A DNA stretch of 37,214 bases from an uncultured Acidimicrobiaceae bacterium. Lineage in GTDB: Bacteria; Actinomycetota; Acidimicrobiia; Spongiisociales; UBA5794. The DNA lies in the NCBI GenBank assembly GCA_947259365.1, contig CAMYMC010000050.1:93927-131140 (forward strand). Direction: 5' to 3'. Below, one piece after another: positions 1-6,540 of the stretch. The number at the start of each line of letters is the position of its first letter. The stretch's first letter is position 1. The notes beneath the pieces are model-generated. The model made no database searches and had not been told where the DNA came from. It saw only the letters and a program-made list of their open reading frames with translations. Made by a program: the position numbers and the translations under genes.

Positions 1-930
1 GGAGGCGACCTGTTCATCGACGACGACGACTCCATCTTCGCAACCGACATCGACCGACTCGGTACCGCCGGCGTGACCAAAGGCTGCAATCCGCCGGCCA
101 ACGACCGGTACTGCCCAGATGACCTCGTGCTGCGCGACCAGATGGCGTCGTTCCTCACCCGCGCCCTCGGTCTCACCCCGATCGTTCCTCCCGAGCGTGT
201 CCTGTTCGGCGACGGGATCTGGGTCGTCGGCTTCGACTTTCCCGCCGGCCTGTACCGGAACTCGACATCGGCCGACGGGTGCTATTGGGAGCGATTGTCC
301 GGGTTCTCCGGCGAGTTCGCCGACATCATCGCGAACGAGTTCACCTTCGAGATCCAGATCGTCGACATCCAACCCACGGACGCCGGGTTCAACTCCGTCG
401 ACTGCGGTATCTGGAACAACGACGTTCGCCCGCGGACGGCCACACCGACGGGACCCTTCGGCGGCGGTGACCACATGGTGGGGTCGGAGGTCGCAGCCGG
501 CAGGTGGCGGAACTCCTCGTCTGCGACCGGCTGCTACTGGGAGCGGCTCTCGGGGTTCTCCGGTGGGTTCGACCAGATCATCACGAACATGTTCACGACC
601 GAGATCGACATCGTCGACATCGCGGGCACCGACATCGGTTTCTTCTCCGAGGACTGCGGCACGTGGAGCCGCGATCTCACGCCGCGCACGTCGTCTCCGA
701 CTGCGGACTTCGGCGGCGGCGACTATCAAGTCGGTGCCGAGGTCGCCCCCGGTTTGTGGCGGAACTCCGATTCCTCGGACGGGTGCTACTGGGAGAGATT
801 GTCGGGGTTCTCCGGCGAGTTCGACGAGATCGTCGCCAACGGCTTCAGCTTCGACATCCAGACCGTCGAGATCACGACCGGTGACGTCGGGTTCTTCTCG
901 GACGACTGCGGGACGTGGTCCAGACTCTGA
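1..930 (+). CDS. SLH-domain surface protein with three CYWERLSGF repeats (5' truncated)
   Basis: The frame is open from the first base, so the 5' end lies outside the window; 309 residues remain. The first ~55 residues form an S-layer-homology-like segment (FIDDDDSIFATDIDRL, then GVTKGCNPPANDRYCPDD, then MASFLTRALGL), which in this family anchors proteins to the cell wall. It is followed by three tandem 84-residue units, each with G[CY]YWERLSGFSG, an alternating hydrophobic stretch and a DCG.W end. Each unit has two cysteines that could form an intradomain disulfide, consistent with export. The repeats occur in actinobacterial extracellular proteins but I know no function for them. A hairpin follows 20 nt after the stop. 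I infer a cell-surface adhesin or envelope protein; the missing N-terminus should hold a signal peptide and more SLH units. Confidence 0.85.
   Translation, partial: GGDLFIDDDDSIFATDIDRLGTAGVTKGCNPPANDRYCPDDLVLRDQMASFLTRALGLTPIVPPERVLFGDGIWVVGFDFPAGLYRNSTSADGCYWERLSGFSGEFADIIANEFTFEIQIVDIQPTDAGFNSVDCGIWNNDVRPRTATPTGPFGGGDHMVGSEVAAGRWRNSSSATGCYWERLSGFSGGFDQIITNMFTTEIDIVDIAGTDIGFFSEDCGTWSRDLTPRTSSPTADFGGGDYQVGAEVAPGLWRNSDSSDGCYWERLSGFSGEFDEIVANGFSFDIQTVEITTGDVGFFSDDCGTWSRL
205..930 (+). repeat. Three tandem 252-bp coding repeats (84 aa each)
   Basis: Units begin at 205, 457 and 709 (each at a TTC codon opening an F-G-[DG]-G motif), exactly 252 bp apart; the last is cut short by the stop codon. 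The core GCYWERLSGFSG and DCG[IT]W are conserved in all three. Units 2 and 3 are more alike (both DCGTWSR) than either is to unit 1 (DCGIWNN), suggesting a recent duplication of the 3' unit. Confidence 0.85.
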
Positions 931-1226
931 CGTCCAAGTCCGGACGATTGCTCGGAGCCGGCCCGAAACGCCGGCGAGCATCAGGCCGCTGTCTAACCTG
1001 GCGCCGCCGGCGGCAGCCTGTCGGTCGCCGCAGCGCCTGCGCCGCGGCGGTTCCGCGTCGGCCCGCCGGTTCTGGTGACAACCGGAGGGGTTCGAATCCC
1101 CATACGCGCTCGGCGGAAGGTCGGCGGTGCTTCGGCACGAGCCGGCGGACGGCCATGCGGGCTCCGGGCCCCCGCCATGCGCGGGTGCCGACCGACCGGC
1201 GGGCGTGACGGCAGTGGAGACGGCAC
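931..1226. other. Intergenic stretch with a tRNA T-arm-like element
   Basis: No convincing gene lies in these 296 bases. Besides the hairpin at 950-979, they contain CCGGTT (1066-1071) pairing with AACCGG (1080-1085) across an 8-nt loop. One base later comes GGGGTTCGAATCCCC (1087-1101), a textbook tRNA T-arm sequence. The order resembles the long variable arm plus T-arm of a class II tRNA. However, the following ATACGCG has no upstream complement CGCGTAT, and no anticodon or D arm is visible, so it is not an intact tRNA. It could be a tRNA 3' remnant or coincidence. Confidence 0.35.
950..979 (+). terminator. Candidate hairpin after the SLH gene
   Basis: GCTCG (950-954) pairs with CGAGC (975-979), and CCGGC (958-962) pairs with GCCGG (970-974), leaving a 3-nt bulge and a 7-nt loop. 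It starts 20 nt after the stop codon. No T-run follows, so it would be a non-canonical or factor-assisted terminator at best. Confidence 0.35.
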
Positions 1227-1940
1227 ATGTACCCACAGATGTACGGACAACAGCAGCTCGCCAAGCCGCCGCGGGGACGAGTCCTCGTCACCGAGACCCG
1301 CCACGCAGTGCTGGTCCGCAACGGCGTCGCCACCCGGGCCCTTCCCCCGGGACGGCACCGGCTGCGCCGAGGCCGGGACCGGCTCTGGTACGAGTCGGCG
1401 ACCCCTCAGGTGCTCATCATCCCAAGCCAGGAGGTCCTCACCGCCGACGGCATCACGGTGCGTGCCACCGTCGGCGCCGTCGTCACCGTGACCGACCCGC
1501 TCACGGCGATGAGAGCCGGCGACTGGCGGGGGCGGCTCTATCTCGACATCCAACTCGCCCTCAGGCTCAACGTGACGTCGGCGTCGCTCGAGGATCTCGT
1601 CGCCAACCGAGCCGGGCTGGACACACCGCTCCTCGAGGCGGCCCGCGAGAGCGCCGGGCCGCTCGGGGTCGAGGTCGGATCGCTGGCGCTGCGTGACCTG
1701 GTGGTCCCCGGCGAGCAGCGCCGGCTTCTCGCCGAGGTGGTTGCGGCGCGCCTCGCCGGCCAGGCCAGCCTGGAGCGGGCCCGCGCCGAGACTGCGGCGC
1801 TGCGAAGCCTCGCCAACGCGGCGTCGATGGTGCGCGACAACCCCGCGCTCTACCAGCTGCGCCTCCTCCAAGAGATCGCGTCGTCGGAGGGCAACACGTT
1901 CGTCGTCGGCACCGAGCCGCTGCCCGGCATCGACGACTGA
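1227..1940 (+). CDS. SPFH/Band-7 (slipin-like) domain protein
   Basis: 237 residues. Residues ~20-185 fit the SPFH (stomatin/prohibitin) fold: RVLVTETRHAVLVRNG and a LPPGRH turn, then VLTADGITVRATVGAVVTVTD, then an alpha-rich stretch ending in a coiled coil (QRRLLAEVVAARLAGQASLERARAETAAL), as in slipins where it drives oligomerisation. Unlike most slipins it has no N-terminal transmembrane helix; the first 19 residues are Q/P-rich. Such proteins usually scaffold membrane microdomains or assist membrane proteases. The ATG has a GGAG 8 nt upstream. It converges on rlmB with only 6 nt between stop codons. The family is clear; the specific role is unknown. Confidence 0.8.
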   Translation: MYPQMYGQQQLAKPPRGRVLVTETRHAVLVRNGVATRALPPGRHRLRRGRDRLWYESATPQVLIIPSQEVLTADGITVRATVGAVVTVTDPLTAMRAGDWRGRLYLDIQLALRLNVTSASLEDLVANRAGLDTPLLEAARESAGPLGVEVGSLALRDLVVPGEQRRLLAEVVAARLAGQASLERARAETAALRSLANAASMVRDNPALYQLRLLQEIASSEGNTFVVGTEPLPGIDD

Positions 1941-1946
1941 GCCCGT

Positions 1947-2687
1947 TCAGCCGACCCAGCCCCGCATCCGGGCGAGCTCATACATCGCGAGCGACGCTGC
2001 CACCGAAGCGTTGAGGCTCTCGACGTCACCGGCGAGCGGCAGCCGGGCGAGCACCGAGACGCGTTCGGCGACGAGGCGGCTCAATCCCCTCCCCTCCGCC
2101 CCCACGACGAGCGCCACCGGTTCGGCGAGGAGTCCGAGCCCGAGGAGGCTCCGCTCCGCCCGGCCGTCGAGCGCGACGGTCCACACGCCGAGATCCTCGA
2201 GACGCCGGACGGCCTCGGCAACGGAGGTCACCACCGTCACCGGGAGGCGCTCGAGTGCACCGGCTGCGGCCTTGAACGCAGTGGCGCCCAGCGGCGCTGC
2301 CCGATCTGCGGCAACGACCAGTCCGCCCATTCCGCAGGCGACGGCGGAGCGGGCGATGGCACCCACGTTGCGTGGGTCGACGACGTGATCGAGAACGACG
2401 AGGGCAGCGATGCCGGGCGCAGCCGCCGCATCTTCCAGCGAGATCGGCTCGATCGGGTCGCAGCGGGCAACGAGACCCTGGGGCGCCGTGGTCGTCGCAT
2501 GGACACGGGCATCGTCGACGACCTCGACGCCGACGCCGCCGGCCCGGGCCCTGTCGACGATGTCCGCCACCAGAGGCTCGCCGAGACGCCCTCGCTCCAC
2601 GCGGAGGCGCCGGGCGCGGCCCGCTTCGACACACGCCGCAACGGCGTGGATCCCCTCGACGTCACTCCCGATGCCAGCGGGCGCCAT
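1947..2687 (-). CDS. rlmB: TrmH/SpoU-family 23S rRNA 2'-O-methyltransferase (RlmB-like)
   Basis: 246 residues, a usual length. The N-terminal ~75 residues match the substrate-binding domain (VEGIHAVAACVEAG, VEVVDDARVHATT). The C-terminal SPOUT domain shows all three motifs: LDHVVDPRNVGAIARSA, LVVGAEGRGLSRLV, and LPLAGDVESLNASVAASLAMYE, which form the SAM-binding trefoil knot. The expected reaction is 2'-O-methylation of G2251 in 23S rRNA. The ATG lies inside the 3' end of cysS (26-nt overlap), preceded by GAGG about 10 nt upstream, so the pair is probably co-transcribed. The cysS-rlmB order is standard in actinobacteria. Another tRNA/rRNA target within the TrmH family cannot be excluded. Confidence 0.9.
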   Translation of the reverse strand: MAPAGIGSDVEGIHAVAACVEAGRARRLRVERGRLGEPLVADIVDRARAGGVGVEVVDDARVHATTTAPQGLVARCDPIEPISLEDAAAAPGIAALVVLDHVVDPRNVGAIARSAVACGMGGLVVAADRAAPLGATAFKAAAGALERLPVTVVTSVAEAVRRLEDLGVWTVALDGRAERSLLGLGLLAEPVALVVGAEGRGLSRLVAERVSVLARLPLAGDVESLNASVAASLAMYELARMRGWVG

Positions 2688-4068
2688 CAGCGGTGTCCTC
2701 GACCCGAATGCCGAGCTCCGTCAGCTCGGCGCGAATGGCGTCGGCCGTCGCCCAGTCCCGCTCTGCACGGGCGGCGACCCGCAGCGTGATGAGGCCATCG
2801 ACCAGGTCGTGGGCCGAGGGGCCCTCGATGCCGCGGGCGGCGGCGAGCTGCTCGATCTGGGCGGTGATGTCGTCGAGGCTCACTGCCGGCTCGATGAGCC
2901 CCAGGACGGCGGCCAGCTCGTCGTAGGCGGCGAAGAGAGCACCGGCGTCGTCGCCGGCGTCGAGGCGGCGGTTGCCCTCGCGCACCGCGTCGAAGATCGC
3001 CGCCAGCGCTCCGGCGGCGTCGAAGTCGTCCTCCATCGCCTCCCGGAACCGTCGCACGGTCTCGGCGTCGGGTTCGTCTTCGACCGCGACGGGGCCGCGA
3101 CGACGGAACGCCCAGAGGCGCTCCAGGGATGCCACCGCGTCGGCGAGCGCCTCTTCGGAGAAGTCGAGCGGCTTGCGGTAGTGGGTCCTGAGGTAGAAGA
3201 GACGCACGGCGAGGCCCGGGTACGTCTGGACGGCTTCGAGAAGATCGATGACGTGGCCGGTCGATTTCGCCATCTTCTCGCCGCTGAGGGTCAGCATGCC
3301 GTTGTGCATCCAGTACCTGGCGAACGGCTCCGAGCCGTGAGCGGCCTCGGCCTGCGCCACCTCGTTCTCGTGGTGGGGGAACACGAGGTCGTTGCCGCCG
3401 CCGTGGATGTCGAACCCGAAGCCCAGGTACTTCTGCGCCATCGCCGAGCACTCGATGTGCCACCCGGGCCGGCCCGGGCCCCACGGGCTGTCCCACGTCG
3501 GCTCGCCGGGCTTGGCCGCCTTCCACAGCGCGAAGTCCAGCGGGTCCGCCTTCACCTCGTCGGACTCGACCCTGGCGCCCGACCGGAGCTCGTCGATGTC
3601 GCGGCCGGACAGCTTCCCGTAGCCCTCGAAGCCGCGCACCGAGAAGTAGACGTCTCCCCCTGACTCGTAGGCGTGCCCGTTGGCGATGAGCTTGCCGATC
3701 ATCTCGATCATCTCCGCGATGTGCTCGGTCGCTCGCGGCTCGACGTCGGGAGTACGCAGCCCGAGCTCGCGGTACGCGGTGGCGAACGCCGTCGATGCCT
3801 CGGCGACGACGTCGTCGATGCTGATACCGCGATCGGTGGCCGCGGCGATGATCTTGTCGTCGACGTCGGTGATGTTGCGCACGTACGTGACGTCGTAACC
3901 GAGCCAATCGAGGTAGTTCCGGACCGCGTCGAAGACGACCGCATACCGTCCGTGGCCGAGATGCGGCCGGGACTGCACCGTCGCTCCGCAGACGTACATC
4001 CCGATCTTGCCGGGATCTCGCGGGACGAAGGACTGGAGCGTCCTTCCGAGCGTGTTGAAGATCCGCAT
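2662..4068 (-). CDS. cysS: Cysteinyl-tRNA synthetase
   Basis: 468 residues, typical for CysRS, which charges tRNA-Cys. The class I signature HLGH is at residues 36-39 and the second signature appears as KMAKS near residue 262. The zinc ligands are visible: C27 (YVCG), the IECS cysteine, and HENE. The N-terminal half has NITDVDDKI and the usual GPGRPGWHIECSAMA segment; the C-terminus carries a DALR-like helical domain. MshC, the mycothiol ligase paralogue, was considered, but the length and C-terminal extension favour CysRS. The frame stays open upstream for 84 codons, but the family start MRIFNT sits at 4068. A TANNNT box lies 8 nt upstream, so I place the start there. Confidence 0.95.
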   Translation of the reverse strand: MRIFNTLGRTLQSFVPRDPGKIGMYVCGATVQSRPHLGHGRYAVVFDAVRNYLDWLGYDVTYVRNITDVDDKIIAAATDRGISIDDVVAEASTAFATAYRELGLRTPDVEPRATEHIAEMIEMIGKLIANGHAYESGGDVYFSVRGFEGYGKLSGRDIDELRSGARVESDEVKADPLDFALWKAAKPGEPTWDSPWGPGRPGWHIECSAMAQKYLGFGFDIHGGGNDLVFPHHENEVAQAEAAHGSEPFARYWMHNGMLTLSGEKMAKSTGHVIDLLEAVQTYPGLAVRLFYLRTHYRKPLDFSEEALADAVASLERLWAFRRRGPVAVEDEPDAETVRRFREAMEDDFDAAGALAAIFDAVREGNRRLDAGDDAGALFAAYDELAAVLGLIEPAVSLDDITAQIEQLAAARGIEGPSAHDLVDGLITLRVAARAERDWATADAIRAELTELGIRVEDTADGARWHRE

Positions 4069-4076
4069 CCGCCGGG

Positions 4077-4082
4077 ATGGTA
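4077..4082 (-). promoter_or_regulatory. Leaderless -10 box of cysS (TACCAT)
   Basis: On the minus strand TACCAT is followed by 8 nt and then the cysS ATG, which puts the expected transcription start on or next to the initiation codon. No good Shine-Dalgarno sequence is present. It is part of a pattern repeated at other genes in the window. Confidence 0.5.
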
Positions 4083-4149
4083 TCAGTGACCCCAACGGCC
4101 GCCTTCCGGCGGCGGCGCCGGCCCACTCGCCCGGCCGGACGCCGGGCGG

Positions 4150-4155
4150 TACCGT
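4150..4155 (+). promoter_or_regulatory. Leaderless -10 box of the glycerophosphodiesterase gene (TACCGT)
   Basis: TACCGT is followed by 7 nt and the GTG at 4163. Together with the opposing cysS box at 4077-4082 it makes a compact divergent promoter region of 94 bp. Confidence 0.45.
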
Positions 4156-4162
4156 CGCCCCG

Positions 4163-4879
4163 GTGCAGATCGCTTCCCGTACCCGTCCGCTCGTGCTCGG
4201 CCACCGGGGAGCGTCGGCCCATGCCCCCGACAACACGCTGGAAGCGTTCCGGCTCGCCGTCGACCACGGCGCCGACGGCGTCGAGCTCGACGTCCGGTTC
4301 ACCGCGGATGGCGCGATCATCGTCCACCACGATCCCGGGCTCCACGACTTCGGCGTCTTCGCTCACCGGACACTCGAGGAGTTGAGGAGCTTCGCCCCCG
4401 ACGTGCCCACCCTCGAGGAAGCAGCCGCGGTGCTCGGCGATGTCCTCATCGACGTCGAGATCAAGAACGACCCCGCCCAGCCCGACCATGACCCGGCACA
4501 CCGGATGGCGGACGCCGTCGTCGAATGGGCCGTCGCGAGAAGCGGTCGCACGATCGTGTCCTCGTTCAACCCCGTCACGATCGACCGGGTCCGCTCGCTC
4601 GACCAGGCGCTGGAGACCGGCCGGCTCCTGGACGCGTTCACTCAGCCCTCCACCGAGATCGGAAGGGTCGCCGGCGGCGGCCACGGCTGGCTCATGCCCT
4701 CCAGGCGCCACGTTCGCACGGGAGGGGCCGCGCTCGTCACCGCCGCCCACGACGCCGGCCTCGCGGTGGCGGTGTGGACCGTCGACTCGGCTCGGCTGTT
4801 GCGCAAGTTCGACGCGACCGGCGTCGACGCCGTCATCACCAACGACCCGCGGCGCGCCCTCGCGGTCTATTCCGGCTGA
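4163..4879 (+). CDS. Glycerophosphodiester phosphodiesterase family protein
   Basis: 238 residues forming a single GDPD TIM-barrel domain. The visible family motifs are LGHRGASAHAPDNTLEAF (catalytic HR), GVELDV (metal-binding E and D), IIVHHDPGL (second catalytic His), DVEIKN, IVSSFN and VAVWTVD. The enzyme should hydrolyse glycerophosphodiesters to glycerol-3-phosphate plus an alcohol. There is no signal peptide, so it is probably cytoplasmic. The GTG start is chosen because a TANNNT box lies 7 nt upstream; the frame stays open further upstream, but that would overlap cysS. It is transcribed against its neighbours, sits between cysS and ispF, and its 3' end overlaps that of ispF by 13 nt. 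Confidence 0.85.
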   Translation: MQIASRTRPLVLGHRGASAHAPDNTLEAFRLAVDHGADGVELDVRFTADGAIIVHHDPGLHDFGVFAHRTLEELRSFAPDVPTLEEAAAVLGDVLIDVEIKNDPAQPDHDPAHRMADAVVEWAVARSGRTIVSSFNPVTIDRVRSLDQALETGRLLDAFTQPSTEIGRVAGGGHGWLMPSRRHVRTGGAALVTAAHDAGLAVAVWTVDSARLLRKFDATGVDAVITNDPRRALAVYSG

Positions 4880-5352
4880 ACCGTCGCCAGCGCATAGGCG
4901 GCGATGCCCTCGTCGCGACCGAGGAAGCCGAGACCGTCCGTCGTCGTCGCCTTGACCGACACCCGCCCCACGTCGACACCGAGGACTCCGGCGAGCACCA
5001 ACCGCATCTCCTCGCGATGGGGAGCGATCGGCACGGTCTGGCAGACGATCGTGACGTCCACCGCGTCGACCACCAGGCGGGAGCCCGAGAGTAACGACAC
5101 CACCTCTGCCAGGATCGCCGTCGAAGCGGTCCCCGACCAGGTCGGATCGTCCGAGGGGAAATGGGTCCCCAGGTCGCCGAGGGCCGCGGCTCCGAGGAGC
5201 GCGTCGGCGAGCGCATGGCACGCAACGTCCCCGTCGGAGGTCGCAACGAGTCCGCGGTCGGCTGCGACCTCGACACCGCCGAGGACGAGCGGGCCCCTGC
5301 CACCGAAACGGTGGACGTCGACACCCCAGCCGGTGCGGAAGGCGGCGCTCAC
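4867..5352 (-). CDS. ispF: 2-C-methyl-D-erythritol 2,4-cyclodiphosphate synthase
   Basis: 161 residues, the usual size. IspF converts CDP-ME-2-phosphate to ME-cPP in the MEP isoprenoid pathway. The metal ligands appear in GVDVHRF (D and H) and in SDGDVACHALADALLGAA (H). GDLGTHFPSDD, APHREEM and KATTTDGLGFLGRDEGI complete the family profile. The GTG at 5352 is preferred because a TACCCT box lies 9 nt upstream and the homology begins a few residues inside; a longer frame would run into the upstream PIN-TRAM gene. No ispD lies upstream, although in many actinobacteria ispD directly precedes or is fused to ispF. The last 13 nt overlap the convergent GDPD gene. Confidence 0.93.
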   Translation of the reverse strand: MSAAFRTGWGVDVHRFGGRGPLVLGGVEVAADRGLVATSDGDVACHALADALLGAAALGDLGTHFPSDDPTWSGTASTAILAEVVSLLSGSRLVVDAVDVTIVCQTVPIAPHREEMRLVLAGVLGVDVGRVSVKATTTDGLGFLGRDEGIAAYALATVQPE

Positions 5353-5361
5353 GACACGGCC

Positions 5362-5367
5362 AGGGTA
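5362..5367 (-). promoter_or_regulatory. Leaderless -10 box of ispF (TACCCT)
   Basis: On the minus strand TACCCT lies 9 nt before the ispF GTG, inside the 25-bp gap after the PIN-TRAM stop codon. No Shine-Dalgarno sequence is visible. It gives ispF a possible promoter independent of carD. Confidence 0.4.
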
Positions 5368-5377
5368 GCCCCGGCCC

Positions 5378-6436
5378 TCAGGTGGCGAGCCTGGCAAAGA
5401 CCATGCGGCCCACAGCCGTGCGCAACAGGTTGGACACCTCGGCATCGACGGTCTGGCCGACGACCGTAGCGCCCCCGGCAACGACGACCATCGTCCCGTC
5501 GTCGAGGAAGCCCACGCCCTGGCCCTCCTCCGAGCCGTGTTTCTCGATCGTCACCCGGACGGAGTCGCCGGCGGCCAGTTTCGGCCGCAGCGCCTCGCCG
5601 AGAGCATGGGGGTTCAGCGTCCGGAGCCCACGCACCGACGCCGCCCTCGCCAGGTTGTGGTCGGTCGTCACGAGCGTCGCCCCGGCCCGGCTCGCCAGGG
5701 CGACGAGCTTGGCGTCCACCTCGGGATGCTCCGGCACGGTGTCCTCGACGATGGCGAATTCGATGCCCGGCACCTCTCGCAACGCGTCGAGCACCTCCAG
5801 GCCGCGCCGGCCACGGCGGCGGCGGTTGCGATCGGCGCTGTCGGCGATCGCCTGCATCTCGTCGATGACGAACTCGGGCACCCACACCGCCGACCGCACC
5901 ACGCCGGCCTTGGCAAGCTCGAGGACGCGCCCGTCGATCGCCGCGGCGGAGTCGATGAGGTACCGCTCTCCGCCTCCAGCGTCGGCAGGCTCGCCGATGA
6001 ACCGGCGGGCCCCACCGATGGCGAGAAGCTCCTGGCCCCGCGCCGAGAAGACCCGCGCTCCGAAGGTCCCGAGCACGAGGACGAGCAGGCCGCCGATCGG
6101 CCAACCGGCGACCGACGGCAGCAAGAGGACGATCGGCACGGCGAGGATCGTCCCGATGAGGACGCCGACGACGAGGCCGAAGCCCCCGGCGAACAGCTGG
6201 ATCCCCGGGGTCCGCTCGAGCGCGCTCGGGATGTCGTCGAGGCTCCTGGCGACCCCGCGCCCGAGCGTGCCGCCCGCAACGTACCCGAGGCCGGCGCCGA
6301 TGACCGCACCCCACACGATCGTCACGTCACCGTCCGCGGCAACGCTGGGGAACCAGTCCGGCCACGACCGGCCGACCTGGAATCCGATGGCGGTGGTGGA
6401 CAGCGTGACGAGGAGTCGCACTGCTTCGACGATCAC
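5378..6436 (-). CDS. Membrane-anchored PIN-TRAM domain protein (YacL-like)
   Basis: 352 residues. The first ~135 hold four hydrophobic segments (around VRLLVTLSTTAIGF, VIWGAVIGAGLGYVAGG-like, FAGGFGLVVGVLIGTILAV, GGLLVLVLGTFGARV). A PIN nuclease domain follows with its acidic residues in YLIDSAAAIDGR, EFVIDEMQ, EVDAKLVALA and LVTTDHN. A C-terminal TRAM RNA-binding domain runs from ~LAAGDSVRV to the end. The YacL family places a predicted RNase at the membrane; its substrate is unknown. I chose the GTG at 6436 because AAGGGA lies ~8 nt upstream; a GTG 27 nt earlier lacks an RBS. It lies between carD and ispF, where ispD is often found. Confidence 0.85.
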   Translation of the reverse strand: MIVEAVRLLVTLSTTAIGFQVGRSWPDWFPSVAADGDVTIVWGAVIGAGLGYVAGGTLGRGVARSLDDIPSALERTPGIQLFAGGFGLVVGVLIGTILAVPIVLLLPSVAGWPIGGLLVLVLGTFGARVFSARGQELLAIGGARRFIGEPADAGGGERYLIDSAAAIDGRVLELAKAGVVRSAVWVPEFVIDEMQAIADSADRNRRRRGRRGLEVLDALREVPGIEFAIVEDTVPEHPEVDAKLVALASRAGATLVTTDHNLARAASVRGLRTLNPHALGEALRPKLAAGDSVRVTIEKHGSEEGQGVGFLDDGTMVVVAGGATVVGQTVDAEVSNLLRTAVGRMVFARLAT

Positions 6437-6509
6437 GATGGATCCCTTCGTCGTGACGCACACCTGTGATCGGCGTCAGGGGGGCTCACCTGAAGGGGGG
6501 CGATGGGCG

Positions 6510-6540
6510 GAGGGCCGGATGCGGGCCCCGGACGGCCCTC
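6510..6540 (-). terminator. Candidate terminator hairpin after carD
   Basis: GAGGGCCG (6510-6517) and CGGCCCTC (6533-6540) form a perfect 8-bp stem around a 15-nt loop that itself contains GGGCCC. It overlaps the carD stop codon. No T-run follows on the minus strand, so termination is uncertain. Confidence 0.35.

Noticed and set aside
1087..1101. Intact tRNA gene on the plus strand ending near 1108
   Set aside because: Only the T-arm and a variable-arm-like hairpin are present. No 5' acceptor strand complementary to ATACGCG, D arm or anticodon arm can be found upstream.
2662..4068. MshC (mycothiol ligase) instead of CysRS
   Set aside because: The protein has full CysRS length with a C-terminal DALR-like domain and sits next to rlmB and ispF, as cysS does; MshC is shorter.
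4069..4320. N-terminal extension of CysS by 84 codons
   Set aside because: The extra sequence is low-complexity, overlaps the divergent GDPD gene, and lies upstream of the TACCAT box and the family start MRIFNT.
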